This document shows, one piece after another, positions 28,170 through 39,836 of a stretch of 64,000 nucleotides of DNA (its first letter is position 1; the number at the start of each line of letters is the position of its first letter). Below the pieces are notes generated by a model. It was given only the letters and a program-made list of their open reading frames with translations. It had not been told where the DNA came from and ran no database searches. A program made the position numbers and the translations under genes. Source of the stretch: Anniella stebbinsi (taxonomy: Eukaryota; Chordata; Lepidosauria; Squamata; Anniellidae); contig JARDYH010000007.1 of NCBI GenBank assembly GCA_029215795.1, positions 77,263,763-77,327,762 of the forward strand, given 5' to 3'.

Positions 28170-28262
28170 CCTGGAGATGCCAGGGATTGAACCTAGGACC
28201 TCCTGTATGCAAAGCAGGTGCTATACCACTCTGCCTCCACTCTACCACTTCAGTGCTTTACC
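28170..28262 (-). repeat. tRNA-derived SINE fragment
   Basis: ctggagatgccagggattg, aacctaggacctcctg, gcaaagcaggtgctatacc. This is the antisense of the tRNA-like head (B box gaacctrggac) shared with 7717 and 55880. Confidence 0.65.
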
Positions 28263-28275
28263 GCTGCTTTACTGA

Positions 28276-28690
28276 GAGCCAAAGTGATGTAGTAGTTAGA
28301 TTGGCCCTGTTCAGACAACACATTGAACCATGTTGGTTAAGCATCTTGACCTAAACATTATGGCTTAGCGTATCATGAGAACCAATCCTAACCATGGTGG
28401 CTACATAACTACAGTTTAAACACATTCACTAACCACTTGCTACAAAAGAGTTAGCAGCCTAACCACGGCTTAGTGTGTTGTCTGAACAGGCCCATTGGCA
28501 GACTAGGACCAGGGAGACCTATGTTCAAATCCCCACTCATCAATGAAGCTCACCGGGTGACCTTAGGCCAGCTATATTCCCCCAACCTCGCCTACCTCGC
28601 AGAGTTGTTGCAAGGCTAAAAGGGAAAGAGTACCCATGTATGCCACCATGAGCGTCTTGTGAGGAAAGCTGGGATATAAATGCAATGAAA
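28276..28690 (+). repeat. Sauria-type SINE interrupted by a MITE
   Basis: The head gtgatgtagtagttag (28283-28299) continues after the insertion with cagactaggaccaggg, ttcaaatccccactcatc, gtgaccttaggccagc, cctcgcctacctcgcag and gggatataaatgcaatg. The element at 28303-28493 splits it with an ATT duplication. Confidence 0.8.
28303..28493. mobile_element. 191-bp inverted-repeat element, 3-bp ATT duplication
   Basis: Ends GGCCCTGTTCAGACAACAC and gtgttgtctgaacaggccc, flanked by ATT at 28300-28302 and 28494-28496, inside a SINE. The interior has taaaccatg/catggttta-type repeats. The copy at 38122-38315 is closely similar. Confidence 0.85.
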
Positions 28691-29137
28691 GAAGAATCCT
28701 ACCGTTGTTGTAGAGCAGGCCCAAGTGAGAGAAGGACAGCAGATTTAGGATTTGCTACATTGCCACACAGAATGCCTGACAAAGGCAATACAGAGGTAGC
28801 CAGCGCTTGTGAATTCACCCTCCTGAGGGTCAAAATGGAAAGAGGACACTGTTGGGGGCAGAAAGGGTCACTGCAGCGCCTTGCTATGAAGCCTGTTTGG
28901 AAGTGACTCATATCCCACAGGCAGAAGGTCGTTCAGCAGCAGCTCAGCCAACTGCAGCCTCTGCGCAGGCAGGGCAGGCTCCCTTCCTGAAGGCAGCAGG
29001 AGGCACGGGCTGCGGTCCATGCCTCTAGCCATCTACGGCCAGAATTTCAAGGCCCCGGTTTTGGAAGGCAGAGGGAGGCTGTAATTGTGGAAATGAACAA
29101 AACATTCTCAGCTCGGATCATAACGAGCAACGTTATA

Positions 29138-29502
29138 GCTGGGTTCACACAACACGCTAATACAAGGATATTGTGTTGTCGGAACACAGTGCATTTTCCA
29201 AAGGGTGGGTTATCATGTTGTCTGAACTCAGCATGTTTTCCACAGGGAGGCTTTTTCACCATGCCATGTGGCTTATTTTTCTCAGACAAGCTACCTTGAG
29301 AACTCATGGCTTGTTGTTGGGTTGTTCAGGGTGGTTAACAAGCCACACTGCATAGGGAATGAGCAACCCTGCGGAAAACGCGCTCGGCTCAGACGACATG
29401 ATAACCCACCTTGTGGAAAATGTGCCATGTTCAGACAACACGATAACCCACAGTTCAACAACAACCCACATTGGATGGGTTAGCATGTTGTGTGCACCCA
29501 GC
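29138..29502. mobile_element. about 365-bp inverted-repeat element
   Basis: gctgggttcacacaacacg at the left and catgttgtgtgcacccagc at the right are inverted repeats. The inside repeats short motifs such as acattttccacaggg and gataacccac in both orientations. Same family as the outer elements at 4710 and 47500. The target duplication is not clear. Confidence 0.65.
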
Positions 29503-30055
29503 CAAGGAAGAAGAGGAGAATAAACAATTGAGAAAGCCCCCACAAGAGTGATAAAAAAAAAATCCACCAGACTCTCTGTAACTTCATGATGACATCACAT
29601 ATTTAAGCAAGCCAAAAATGTATATTCCTGTATCCTCCTTTATTTGGCAGTGACATATCCCGGTGCCATCTGTTTTCAAGGCCAAAAACCTTTGCATAAT
29701 CCTCATCCTAGATGAGAATCTCACGCAGGGTCATAACAACAGCCCTCCATTTAGCAAATGGCAGTTTCTGTTTTTCGCCAAGGGGTTAGTAACTTCCTCT
29801 TCCCTATCTATCTCTGAGCGACAACATGGGGCAGGACAATCTACTCTGTGGAGGAAACCAGCCAGCTTTATTGCTTTAGGGCTATAAATGTCAGCAAGGG
29901 ACTCATTTCGATTTGGGGCATGGAGACTGGTCCTGGATTGGAGGCCGGGTTTTCAACCTAGCCACCTCATACTTGCTGTAGCTCAGGGTACGCCTTGAAC
30001 TGGATCACAAAAACAAATTGATCACCATCGAAACTGGTGCAGAACTGGTGCCTTC

Positions 30056-30168
30056 CCCAGCTCGGTGTTAGAGCAGGGGCTCTGGAGGCAAGAGGTCCCA
30101 GGTTCAATTCCAGGAATCTCTCCAAACCTGGAGAGCTGCTGCCAATCAATGTGAAACTGAGCTAATTT
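30056..30168 (+). repeat. tRNA-derived SINE fragment
   Basis: agctcggtgttagagcaggg with gaggtcccaggttcaattcc is a tRNA-like A and B box pair, followed by ctggagagctgctgccaatc. It matches the family at 7717, 55880 and 61478. It is not a functional tRNA gene because it lacks a closing acceptor stem. Confidence 0.7.
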
Positions 30169-30396
30169 CTAACACCTGCCAGAAAGTGTGCAAGCAGCCT
30201 TTGGCACCAGCTGAAGCTCCCGGGTCATCCTCAAGGGGAGCCCCATGTAAAACGTGTTGCAGTAATCAAGTCTCAAATTTACAGAAACATGGACCAGTGT
30301 GCAGCACAGTCTGCCCTGTCCAGAAAAGAGAAAAGCCTCTGAAACAGCCAAAGATGGGGGTGGGGTGGGGGTGGAAATGCTCCTGAATACAACTAC

Positions 30397-30752
30397 GGCC
30401 TCATCTACAAGAATTCAGCTTTATGCCTGGTTAGCCGATTATGCGCATATTCGCAGAAGTGCTTTATCGTAAATGCTTGTATGCAGGAGGTAATTGAGCA
30501 CTCAACAGGTGACTTTACCGGTTGTTTGAAATGCGCTTTACAAGTAGTTAATGCGGAGAATCGCTTGTTCACATAGTCAAAATGCGCTTTAACAGCCGGA
30601 GCAAAATAAAACTCGCTATTTAACGTGCATTCGATAATGCGCATAATCGGAGAGAAAACGCGCCTCTACGCCCGATTTGCGCTCCGTTCTTGTAGAGGTA
30701 AATTTTTTAATGCACCTTGAAAGAGCTTTAAATGCCTCTTGTAGAGGCAGCC
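30397..30752 (+). mobile_element. 356-bp inverted-repeat element, family A copy 3
   Basis: Starts GGCCTCATCTACAAG and ends CTTGTAGAGGCAGCC, with TAC at 30394-30396 and 30753-30755. More diverged than copies 1, 2 and 5, with internal indels, but with the same overall length and order of motifs. Confidence 0.85.
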
Positions 30753-31898
30753 TACGTTCTGGTTCTCTAAAGCAACGCTGGATCCAGGGGCACTCCTAGG
30801 TTGCTTCCAGATGGAGGACCTCCTCGCGCTACCTATCAAGAAGATATTTCAGCAACTGCCTCTTTTTTTCTTTAATGGATTATTTGCGGTAAGTAAAAAA
30901 ACAAAACAGAAGATGCGGTGGGAAAACACGGCAGGGTCACAGGTGAAAGATGTCATCTTCTGGTTCCCCTGTAAAATTTGGTGAATGACGCAGGGCGATG
31001 GCAGTATAAGAGTGCAATCCTATGCATGTTGAGACCAGGGAAAAAAAGTCCTACAACTCCTAGCATTCCCCAGCCAGGTATGAATGATGTCAAATAGTAA
31101 TTTTCTCCCACAATGGGGGATTCCCTATTGGCTGCTCCAGTCACTATCACACAGTTCTCCTGGGAAAAACACGGTGTCAGGAAAGGCCCTTATCCTAGGG
31201 AAATGATAGCAGCAGCAGCAGCAGCAAGGCCTGTTTCTATTAGTACACACACACTTCCTGTGGAATATCGAGGAAGTTATCATACAGGCAGTAACCACTG
31301 AGTCACGCCAGGAAACTTGAGAAGATCAGTCTCCTTGGTTTGATCTCCCAGTTGTGAGTCACACAAGGGTTTGTTTTCAAGATCTAGGTAAAGAGCAAAA
31401 GGGGAAGTCCATTTCCACCAGTGCAGTAGATCCAGTGCAAATATGGGTTCAATCCTGTATTTAAGCACCAAAAGGGAGACTAGGACCCATCCAGCACTGT
31501 ACAGAAGTCATGTCCCCATACTTTCGAAGACTATTTTTGCAGTCTTAGGGACCAGAAACCTGTTTTAAAAAATAAATAATAATGCTCCGGCAGTAAGAAT
31601 GCTGAATGCTGTGCTAGCGCAGTGCGGTCCCAGAAATGTGGGATCCACGCAGAGCCCTGACTGCTGTAAAAAACAACAACACAATCCCTGCAGTTTAAGA
31701 AGTAGAGGATTCTTTGACTGGAAATATTTAAATGCTGCTTTTCTGCCAAACAACAGGCCTCCATGGTGATGTTAAGAGAAAAATAAGGCACAATAATCAT
31801 AACAAGATCAAAAATAAAAATGAGGCAGAGGTAATGGACGAAGGCGCAATGCGGTAGGTGGGGCGACATGCAAAATGTCCTCACCCCAGTCCTTAGAT

Positions 31899-32040
31899 CA
31901 GTCTTCCCCAACCTGGTGCCCTCCAGATGACTTGGACTACAACTCTCATAATACTCAGCCAGCACAGCCAGTTTCTGGCTGAATGACAATGGGAATTATA
32001 GTCCAAACTCATCCGGAAGCTAGCAGGTTGGAGAGGGCTG
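31899..32040. repeat. palindromic MITE
   Basis: cagtcttccccaacctggtg and the opposing ggttggagagggctg flank a central fold with ggactacaactctcat and gggaattatagtcc. Confidence 0.65.
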
Positions 32041-32890
32041 TTTGTTACTGCTGCTGTTCTTTAAATGTTCAATGAGAGCCAAGGGAGACTCCATCCCAGA
32101 GAAAGTGCTACCTAGCTATTTGGGCCAGGTAGCACCAGATGTTTTTTCCCCTAAGCGGCAGGATGTCTCCTCAGCCAGACAGCTGGCCAGTCTGTGACTC
32201 TTCCCTGTAGCAGTGGTGAGTGGAGGCAGTTTTATGGAGAAGTAAAGATGCAAAATGCCCTCTCCCTCCTCCTTAGATATGAATGTTACATTAAGTGATT
32301 ACTCCTGCAACCCTCAATCACAGGACTCCAAGTATGAGTAGTGATCCCTAGGAATGTGGAATGATACAGAATTTATTGTCTTGACCATGTTTGCTCCCCA
32401 TACGCCCCAGTTCTCTAATTGTTTCCTTTCTTATTCTGAAGCACCAGGGGTTAGATCCAGGATCTGCCTTCTGTGAGAGAAAGGGCTCCTCTTGTGGAAG
32501 GTCCCTCTGCCCAGTTTTAGGAGATATCCCCCCCGCCACAGCTCATCCCATTCAACAGGGGTCTCCTGACCCCCCCCCCCCGGTAGCATTTTCAGGAGGT
32601 TGGAGCAGCTGCCATGGGAAGGAGGAAGCGGGAAAGTCCACTTCTGCAAGCGCAGTTGATCCAGAGTAAATCTGGATCCCAAAATTCAACCACTCGTTGA
32701 GTGTAGCTCCTGCAAAAACACAGTGAGACATACCAGAATTCCTACTGATTTGCTGGCTTTCTAGGGAAAAGCAAGCATACATGCTTGTTTCTCCAGCTAT
32801 ACACATAGCTGACCTGACTGGCTGCAGGAAGGACCCCTTTTGGTTAGGCATGTCCAGGTAAACCAGACTGTCAAGAACATAGGGCAGGAT

Positions 32891-32930
32891 GGGAGGGGGG
32901 GAGGCGGGGGGGGGAGGCGGGGGGGGGGAA
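32891..32930 (+). repeat. G-rich purine tract
   Basis: Four or more runs of at least four G separated by GAGGC or A-containing spacers. The pattern allows a G-quadruplex on the plus strand. Confidence 0.6.
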
Positions 32931-33219
32931 GAGAAGGTACTTTCCAGCCACTGGAAATAGACATGAGATATACATCTAATAAAATGAAATTGCCTGGACT
33001 GTTTCCCCAAATGTATTCTTCTCTTAGCACATTCTATTCATTGCTAAATACTGTTCTTGTGAACACAGAGGAGTAGAAACATGTTTGCACAATCAGCTTT
33101 TCTGTGATAACCCCTTAGCTTACTTCAATCTCTATTACACGATCATGGAGTTCAAAGGAATTCAAAAACCTATATGGTCTAGCTTGTGCTGCAAGGCACA
33201 GCCATTGGCCTACTTTGTA

Positions 33220-33473
33220 TGACACAACAGCCCACTGTGGGTTAATTTACCTGTGAAGAGGGCTGCCATTATGAATATGCAAAACCCGGGTGAGGTTTGC
33301 TGTGGATTGTCAGACTGTGGGTTATGCGAGGGTTATTTAACCCTCAAATAACCCCCACCGCTTGTTGTGTCGGATGACACAACAAGCCATGGCAATTGCT
33401 GGGCAAAGCTTGCATGTTCATAAACTTGGATAGCGCCCCAAGGGTTAATTAACCCACGGTGAGCTGTTGTGTC
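33220..33473. mobile_element. 254-bp inverted-repeat element
   Basis: tgacacaacagcccactgtg with gggttaatt at the left mirrors aattaacccacggtgagctg and ttgtgtca at the right. An internal second inverted pair is visible (ttgttgtgtc / gacacaacaag near 33363-33386). Confidence 0.6.
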
Positions 33474-33525
33474 ATTCAAACCGTTGTCTCACACTCCACC
33501 AAATAATCTACGGAATGCAGACTAG

Positions 33526-33701
33526 CATAGCAGAGGCAGTAAGTTTATGGACACCAGTTTGCTGGGGAACATGGGTGGGACAGTGCTGTGGCATTTGTGT
33601 CCTGCTTGTGGGTTCCTGGTCAACAGCTGGTGTGTGAACAGAATGCTGGACTGGATGGATGCTGGGTCTGATCCAGCAGGGCTCTTCTTATGCTCATATG
33701 A
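33526..33701 (+). repeat. CR1 LINE 3' tail
   Basis: gctggggaacatgggtggg, tcctgcttgtgggttcctgg, tctgatccagcagggctctt, ending cttatgctcatatg. Confidence 0.8.
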
Positions 33702-34163
33702 GGGACACAACCAGAGTGCAAGCACCTTTCACATGCCTCAGTCAAACCACTTGGAGGCTTCCAGGGAAAGGCCACAAGCCCACCACCACATTTGGTCAAT
33801 AGCCATATGTGACCAGGACAAATGATCTCCCAACCTCAAGACAGGCCAAGCGGTCAAACCATGAGCACAAGAGTAACCCATTCATGCTGCCAACGGCTGG
33901 CATTGGACAGATGAGAGCAAGGCAGAGGACCTGAAATGACCTCTTTTACGCAGGCAGCTCCTTTTCGTGTACCAAGTGCAAGTTTGGGATTTGAAGCAGT
34001 AACGGCGACAGAGCTGGTCGCTGGCCAGCTTAACGACAGGCCCCCATGGCTTTAAAAAGGTGCATGCAGAGAGAACACCTGTTGGAGCAGAGTGAGGCCC
34101 CATCTAGCTTAGTTTTCCCAACAGTGGCCAACCAGGTGCTTCCAGGAAGACCACAAGCAGCAC

Positions 34164-34520
34164 ATAAGACCATAAAAAAAAATCATGATGGATCAGTCAA
34201 AGGGTCCATGTAGTCCACCACTCTGTTCACAAAGTGGCCAACCAGCTGTGAACCAGAGACCCACAAACAGGACACTGTGCAACAGCACCTTCCCACCCAT
34301 GTTCCCCAGCAACTGGTGTATACAAGCTTACTGCAGGACTAGTAGCCATTGATAGCCTTCTCCTCCAGGAATTCATCTAACCCTCTTTTAAAGCCATCCA
34401 AATTAGAGGCCATCACCAAATCTTGTGGTAGTGAATTCCATAGTTTAACTATGTGCTGTGTGAAGAAGTACTTCCTTTTATCTGTCCTGAATCTCCCACC
34501 AATCAGCTTCAGGGGATTCT
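34164..34520 (-). repeat. CR1 LINE 3' region, proximal half
   Basis: Antisense CR1 3' end from cataagaccat through ccatgttccccagcaactgg and aagccatccaaattagagg to cccaccaatcagcttcagg. It stops abruptly and appears to resume at about 36337 after an inserted block. Confidence 0.8.
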
Positions 34521-34716
34521 AGTATTTCCAGAATTTAAGAAAGCTATAAAGACTGATCCCTTCCGGCAGGCCTACCCAGTCAAATTTTAAGAGTTTTATT
34601 GGTATTTTAACAATGTGTTAGTTTTTATATGTTTTTAATCAGTTTTATGTATTTTATATAATTTGTTTTTAATGTTGTTCCCCGCCTCGATCCAGAGGGA
34701 GAGGCGGGTTAGAAAT
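34521..34716 (+). repeat. L2-like LINE 3' end
   Basis: gaatttaagaaagctataaa then a T-rich stretch and ccgcctcgatccagaggg. This is the 3' terminal module of an L2-like LINE, sense orientation, ending at an ATT microsatellite. Confidence 0.6.
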
Positions 34717-34717
34717 A

Positions 34718-34760
<43 letters not shown>

Positions 34761-34812
34761 TATCATCATCATCATCATCATCATTATTATTATTATTATT
34801 ATTATAATATTA
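34717..34812 (+). repeat. (TTA)n/(TCA)n compound microsatellite
   Basis: TTA units, then seven TCA units, then TTA units again. It lies where the 3' ends of two oppositely oriented LINEs meet. Confidence 0.9.
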
Positions 34813-36286
34813 TCGCTTTCTCGCTTGTGGCAGTTTTTCTAGACGAACGTGATGGGCTTTGCCAAGTCATGCTGTCTTTTATTGATTCAGGAATTTCCTG
34901 ACGATTGAGCATGTTTTAATTATGACTGCTTTCTGGATGTTGGTGTGGATTTATTCTGATAGGCCCAGTTTCTGTAGGTTTTCTGTATATTTTTTTGATG
35001 TGGTGCTGGTGACTGATGTGACTAAAGGGATAATTGTGACCTTTTTCTGTTGCAATAGTTCTTTGACTTCCATGACCAGTGGTGTATATTTGTCTCTCTT
35101 TTCTTCTTCCTTTTCAACAACATTTTTGTCATTCGGTATTGCTATGTCGATGAGGTATGTGTGTTTTTCTTTTTTGTCTATGAACGTTATGTCTGGATGG
35201 TTGCAAGGTATTGTCTTGTCTGTATGAATTGTTCTGTCTCAGTATATTTTATGATCTGCATTTTCCAGGATTGTTTCAGGTGAATATGTATAGTATGGTG
35301 TAGATTGTTTGATAAGGTTGAATTTGATGGCCAGTTGTTGGTGAATTATTTTTGCATATAATTTTGTCCATATAATCCATTCTTGCCAGAATTTTACATC
35401 CTCCTGTTATATGGTCTATTGTTTCTTGGAACTGATTGCATTTCCTACATAGGTCTGTTGTTACACTGTTATCTTTTATGATGTATTTTTGGTAGTTCTT
35501 GGTTGCTATAACTTGATCCTGGATAGCTATTAGGAATCCTTCTGTTTCTGGAAATAGCTCACCCTTCCTGAGCCATTCGAACGATTGTTCTTTGTTTATT
35601 TATGGGTTCTGTATTATGTTGTAGTGCTTCCCACAGAGTGCTTTTTGTGCCCATTTTTCTTCTTTCTCTGCGAGTGTAAGTGGTTGTGTTTGATCTTCAT
35701 TTTGTAGTGCTAGGTTGAGTGGGGTGTAGTTTTTATCTGCTTTTACTATGGCTTTATGAATGGGGGTGTTTTTGGTGTGGAAGAATTCCCTGAGTGATTT
35801 TATCTGTTTAGCATGAATTCTGTTAATATCCAGCAGACCTCTTCCTCCTTCTTTCCTGCTGATTGTTATTCTTTCAATGCATGAGTTGGGATGGAGCATG
35901 TGGTGTTTTGTGAATTCGGTGCAATTGAGTCTGTTTATTTCTTCAAGTTCAGTGTGTGACCAGTGCATGATTCCAAATGAGTATGTGAGGATGGGTATTG
36001 CGTAGGTGTTGATGGCTTTGAAAATGTTTTTAGAGTTGAGTTTAGATTTTAGGATTTGTGATAGGTGAATTTTATATTGCATTCTTAGTTGAGTTTTTAC
36101 TGTGGAGTGATTGATTTTTGTGTTTTGTTGGAATCCTAGGTATTTGTATGTTTCATTTTCTTCCATGGTATCTAATATTTTGTAATTTAGTGTTTCTGAT
36201 GTTGCTTCTTCTTTCCATTTTCCTCTTTCTATGTGTAGCATCTTGCATTTTCCTATCCCAAATTCCATTTCCATGTCTGTCGTCAG
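34813..36286 (-). pseudogene. R4/Dong-like LINE, C-terminal half, degraded
   Basis: On the minus strand an open stretch (36274 to 35600) carries the end of a reverse transcriptase and thumb: FGIGKCKMLHIERGKW, YKYLGF, INTYAIPILTYSFGIM and RKEGGRGLLDI. One in-frame TAA follows. The same frame then gives a CCHC-like knuckle (LCRKCNQFQETIDHITGGCK, about 35475-35410). A frameshift and a TGA follow. A PD-(D/E)XK-type endonuclease segment comes next (PDITFIDKKE...YLIDIAIPND, about 35200-35125). The knuckle followed by a restriction-like endonuclease is typical of R4/Dong and R2-type LINEs rather than APE-type ones. It is 5'-truncated before the catalytic YADD motif. The clade is inferred from motif order. 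Confidence 0.75.
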
Positions 36287-36340
36287 TTGTTATTGTTGTT
36301 GTTGTTGTTGTTGTTGTTATCATCATCATCATCATCATCT
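36287..36340 (+). repeat. (TTG)n(ATC)n compound microsatellite
   Basis: TTG units to 36318, then ATC units, at the 5' junction of the R4-like fragment. Confidence 0.9.
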
Positions 36341-36600
36341 AGAAGAATCTCCCCAGGTTCTAGCATTATGGGAGAGGGAGAAAAATGTCTCCCTATCCAC
36401 ATTGTCCACACCATGCATAATTTTGTACACATCTATCATGTCTCCCCTTAGCCACCAATCCCAGTTGACATCAATAGCCTTCCCATGCTATTTCTCTTAG
36501 ATGTTCACTGCCTCTGAGCATGGAGCTTCCATTTGTTTATCACATCTAATAACAGTTGATAGATAGCTGCTCCTCCATGACTCTGTCCATTTCCCTTTTA
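36337..36600 (-). repeat. CR1 LINE, distal half of the interrupted copy
   Basis: ctccccaggttctagcatta, gagaaaaatgtctcccta, ccacaccatgcataattttg and catctatcatgtctcccc. This is the next CR1 segment expected after 34520 in antisense orientation. Confidence 0.7.
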
Positions 36601-36742
36601 AATAGGATTGAGCTCCATTGGTGGCCTGTGTCTATTGGCTGCATGCTAAAAGCCAATTCTCATATTACATTTTCCCAAACTACAGACATACTCCCATGCA
36701 CAGAAACAGCCAGGCTTGTAACTGTAGTAACTTTGCAGGACT

Positions 36743-36743
<1 letters not shown>

Positions 36744-36781
<38 letters not shown>
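36744..36781 (+). repeat. (TG)n microsatellite
   Basis: About 18 GT units. Confidence 0.95.
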
Positions 36782-38076
36782 CTCTATGTGATATACACAT
36801 AACATATGGGCCCAATTTCTGGCCAACGCACAGTGCGTGTGTGTTGTAGGGGAACCTCTCCATGACAGTATGCTCATGTTTAGGATTTGTGGGGGAAACT
36901 CATTATAGAGAAATGATGCCTAGAATTCCTTGAATACTACTGCTCTCAATCCCCATTCCTACTTATGATTTATTATAAGAATTTCTACCCACCCTATCTG
37001 CAACAAATGTACTCAAATAGGCTTATGAGGATATTCAAAGAAGGAAATCAACCACCAAGCCAAGCCAAAGATAAAACAGCTCGGGAAATAAGCCCACAAA
37101 AGCTATTAGCCTGCAAACAAATTGTTAGTTGCCTGCATGAGGCATGGAGGAGGAATAGTATGCTTCACCGGTCTACCCCACCAGCACGTTTGCCTGCATG
37201 GAATTCCTAATCGCCTATGGCGACCAACCTGATATATATATATAGCATCAGTAAAAATATACAAAAAAATGAGGCCATTAAAATACACACTGGAATGAAG
37301 CCATCGCCTTTCAGAGAGCAACAACAATGGTTTATTCCATAGCATTCTGGACTCTTTTATTTATATTTTAACTGCTGCGATTTATATGTTATTGTTGCAT
37401 TGGCTTGTTTATTAGTTCAATATTCTTGTGAGCTGCCATGCGTTTCGTTGCAGAAAGGGTGGGTCGCACTCTGGTCCTGGATGAACCTCTCGAAACAAGC
37501 TGTTTCAACGCCTGGGTGTCCAAACGGAAAAGGCCACTCATTAGATCTGCCTTGAATCAAGTTGAATCAATGCTATCTTTCAGTCTGGCCAGGGTAGATG
37601 GCAACAACATCTGCAGGGCCACAAGTAGCCCACACTTCCTTTAAAGCAGGAATGCAGATCCTACGGCCTGGGGAGCCAGATGGCCATGCACTGGTTCTCT
37701 GGCCCCACCGCCTTTCCCCCAACCGCCAATCGCTTGGCGACTTCCTGGCTTTTGTGCCGTTTCCCCCCATTCTAACAAGCTGAAGTGCCTCTCCTAAAGT
37801 TCACTTGCTGGCATTAAGAGCTTTAAGCTAAAATATGCTGGTGTTTTGGCCCCACCCCTTTGCCTTTGGCCCTGCCCATCACTGGAATGCAGCCCCCCCC
37901 CCCCGAGCTTGTCCAAAAATTGAATTCAGCCGTCAGGGTAAAAGAGGTTGTGCACTCATGCTTAAAGCAACCCCTTTTGTGTGTGTGTGACTTTGACCAA
38001 GAACCTGCTGGAAGTCTCAATATTCTCTTAGATGTCTAACACAGAGGTGGGAAATTTGGGGAGGTGCAGAGGCCAT

Positions 38077-38079
<3 letters not shown>

Positions 38080-38121
<42 letters not shown>
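38080..38121 (+). repeat. (CA)n microsatellite
   Basis: About 20 CA units, directly abutting the MITE that starts at 38122. Confidence 0.95.
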
Positions 38122-38123
<2 letters not shown>

Positions 38124-38315
38124 CCCTGTTCAGACAACACGCTAAACCATGACAGTTTATAGTATTTTGACCTAAACATTATGGCTTAAGTGTGTCGTGT
38201 GAACCATTCCTAACCATGGCAGCTATGTAACCATGGTTTAAACACACTCACTAACCACTTGCTGCAAAAGGGTGAGTGGCCTAAGCATGGCTTAATGTGT
38301 TGACTGAACAGGACC
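38122..38315. mobile_element. 194-bp inverted-repeat element
   Basis: GGCCCTGTTCAGACAACAC and gtgttgactgaacaggacc ends. The body is nearly the same as 28303-28493. The flanking microsatellite hides a clean target duplication (ACA against ACC). Confidence 0.75.
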
Positions 38316-39836
38316 ACCCACCCACCCAGGCCACAACCTGTGGGACGATCCAATTTTAAAATAACCAAACATTTTAAGGGGTTGGGAACGGTGACTATAA
38401 CTGCCCAAAGGATCGCATTTAGTTTGCTTGCAAGCTAAATTGGACCCTTTCAGTTCTCTGTAACAGCTACAGATGCTGTTTTTCCCCTTTAAAAATATTT
38501 GTTGTGGGGGCTGGCTCAAATTCAGCAGGCAGTGGGGGTGGCAGTAGAGGCCGCCTGCTGCCCACCCCTGTTGGAGCGAGGGTGTCAAAAAACGCAGATT
38601 CCAGGCCTCGCTTTCCTTTTTGCCCAACATGAGCGCCTTGCCTTCTGACACCCACAGTAGGCAGTTGACTCTGAACTGGGAGCAAAGGACAGTCAGAGGG
38701 GACAGGCAAGGCAAGTTATGATTTGCACATCAGGAAACCCTGCCTTCCGAGTTAATCAGAAATGACAGATACCCCACCCATTCCAGCGAGACACTGACTC
38801 ACGGCTAGGCACCTCACCAGGCAAATACCCCTGTGTGATTTCACTGGAATTGCACTTCAGCTAGGGAGCAGACCAAAAATCGTGAGCTGCGGCCAGCAAG
38901 GAAACTGCTGAATCCTTGACACTTTATGGCTATGTGCGCTCTCCGGAACTTGGTCGCTTGGCTCACGGCATTCCACGCTCTGGTTATTGTTCTTAGACTT
39001 CCTCATGGCATTCGAATGCCTATGAGGAAAACAATGCCAGGTCCCTGCAATTCAGCTTGAGGAGATGCAAAACTGAGCTAAGGGCTCAATGACTGGGGCG
39101 ACGCAGACCCACAAGAGTGGTTCACACGACCGTTGCCAGCGCCACACGGGGGAGATCCACAAAGGAATGTGTGCAAACGTTACCTCTGGCGCAACTGATC
39201 TTTGGCTTGGCACTGCCGGGCTGGGTTCTTTTGACTTGCCTGTGAACTAACCAAACAGAAATACGGAATTTGGTATCTGGAGCAAAAGCCGACATCCTGA
39301 AACATTCAGCTTTCATATTTGTTGCTTTGTTTGGTTTCTCCAAAAAGCGGGCTTCTAGCCGGTGCCGTCACTGCTATGCCAACTGCTATGCCGATTCTAT
39401 GACTCCTCCCTCACCCATCCTGGGACCATCAAAGGCGCATATTAAGAATAGCTGCAGACTTTAAAGGGTCCCACTGCTGAAATCCAAAGTCTTCACTACT
39501 CAGACTGCTCCTACCAAGCAGCTATCTTGCCTAATCAAAAACAAAACCCCAAACCTAACATTGTCCACTGTCACGTCTCCAATTTTCTCCTAACCTGCCC
39601 GCAGTATTCAGTGCCTGAATGTGCTGTACTGTGTTAGGCTGCAAGCACAGGGCCAATGAGGACCTGCAAGGGAGCCCTCCCTGAAACTCCAATATCTGGG
39701 TTTTCATCTTGAAAGCGTATGCAATTATTCCATACTAAAAAGGAAACATCATGTGATTTAATGTCATTTTAATAAATTGTCAATGTAATTTGTTTTTGCG
39801 TCCCATCCGGGTTGTGCACAGGGCAGGCGCCCTTAG

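Noticed and set aside
30056..30168. Possible tRNA gene
   Set aside because: A- and B-box-like words are present, but there is no foldable cloverleaf, and the same sequence recurs as a SINE head.
33215..33490. Paired repeats resembling a CRISPR-like array
   Set aside because: The repeats are inverted arms of one transposon, without regular spacing or unique spacers, and the genome is eukaryotic.
36660..36877. His/Thr repeat frames
   Set aside because: Products of the (TG)n microsatellite at 36744-36781.
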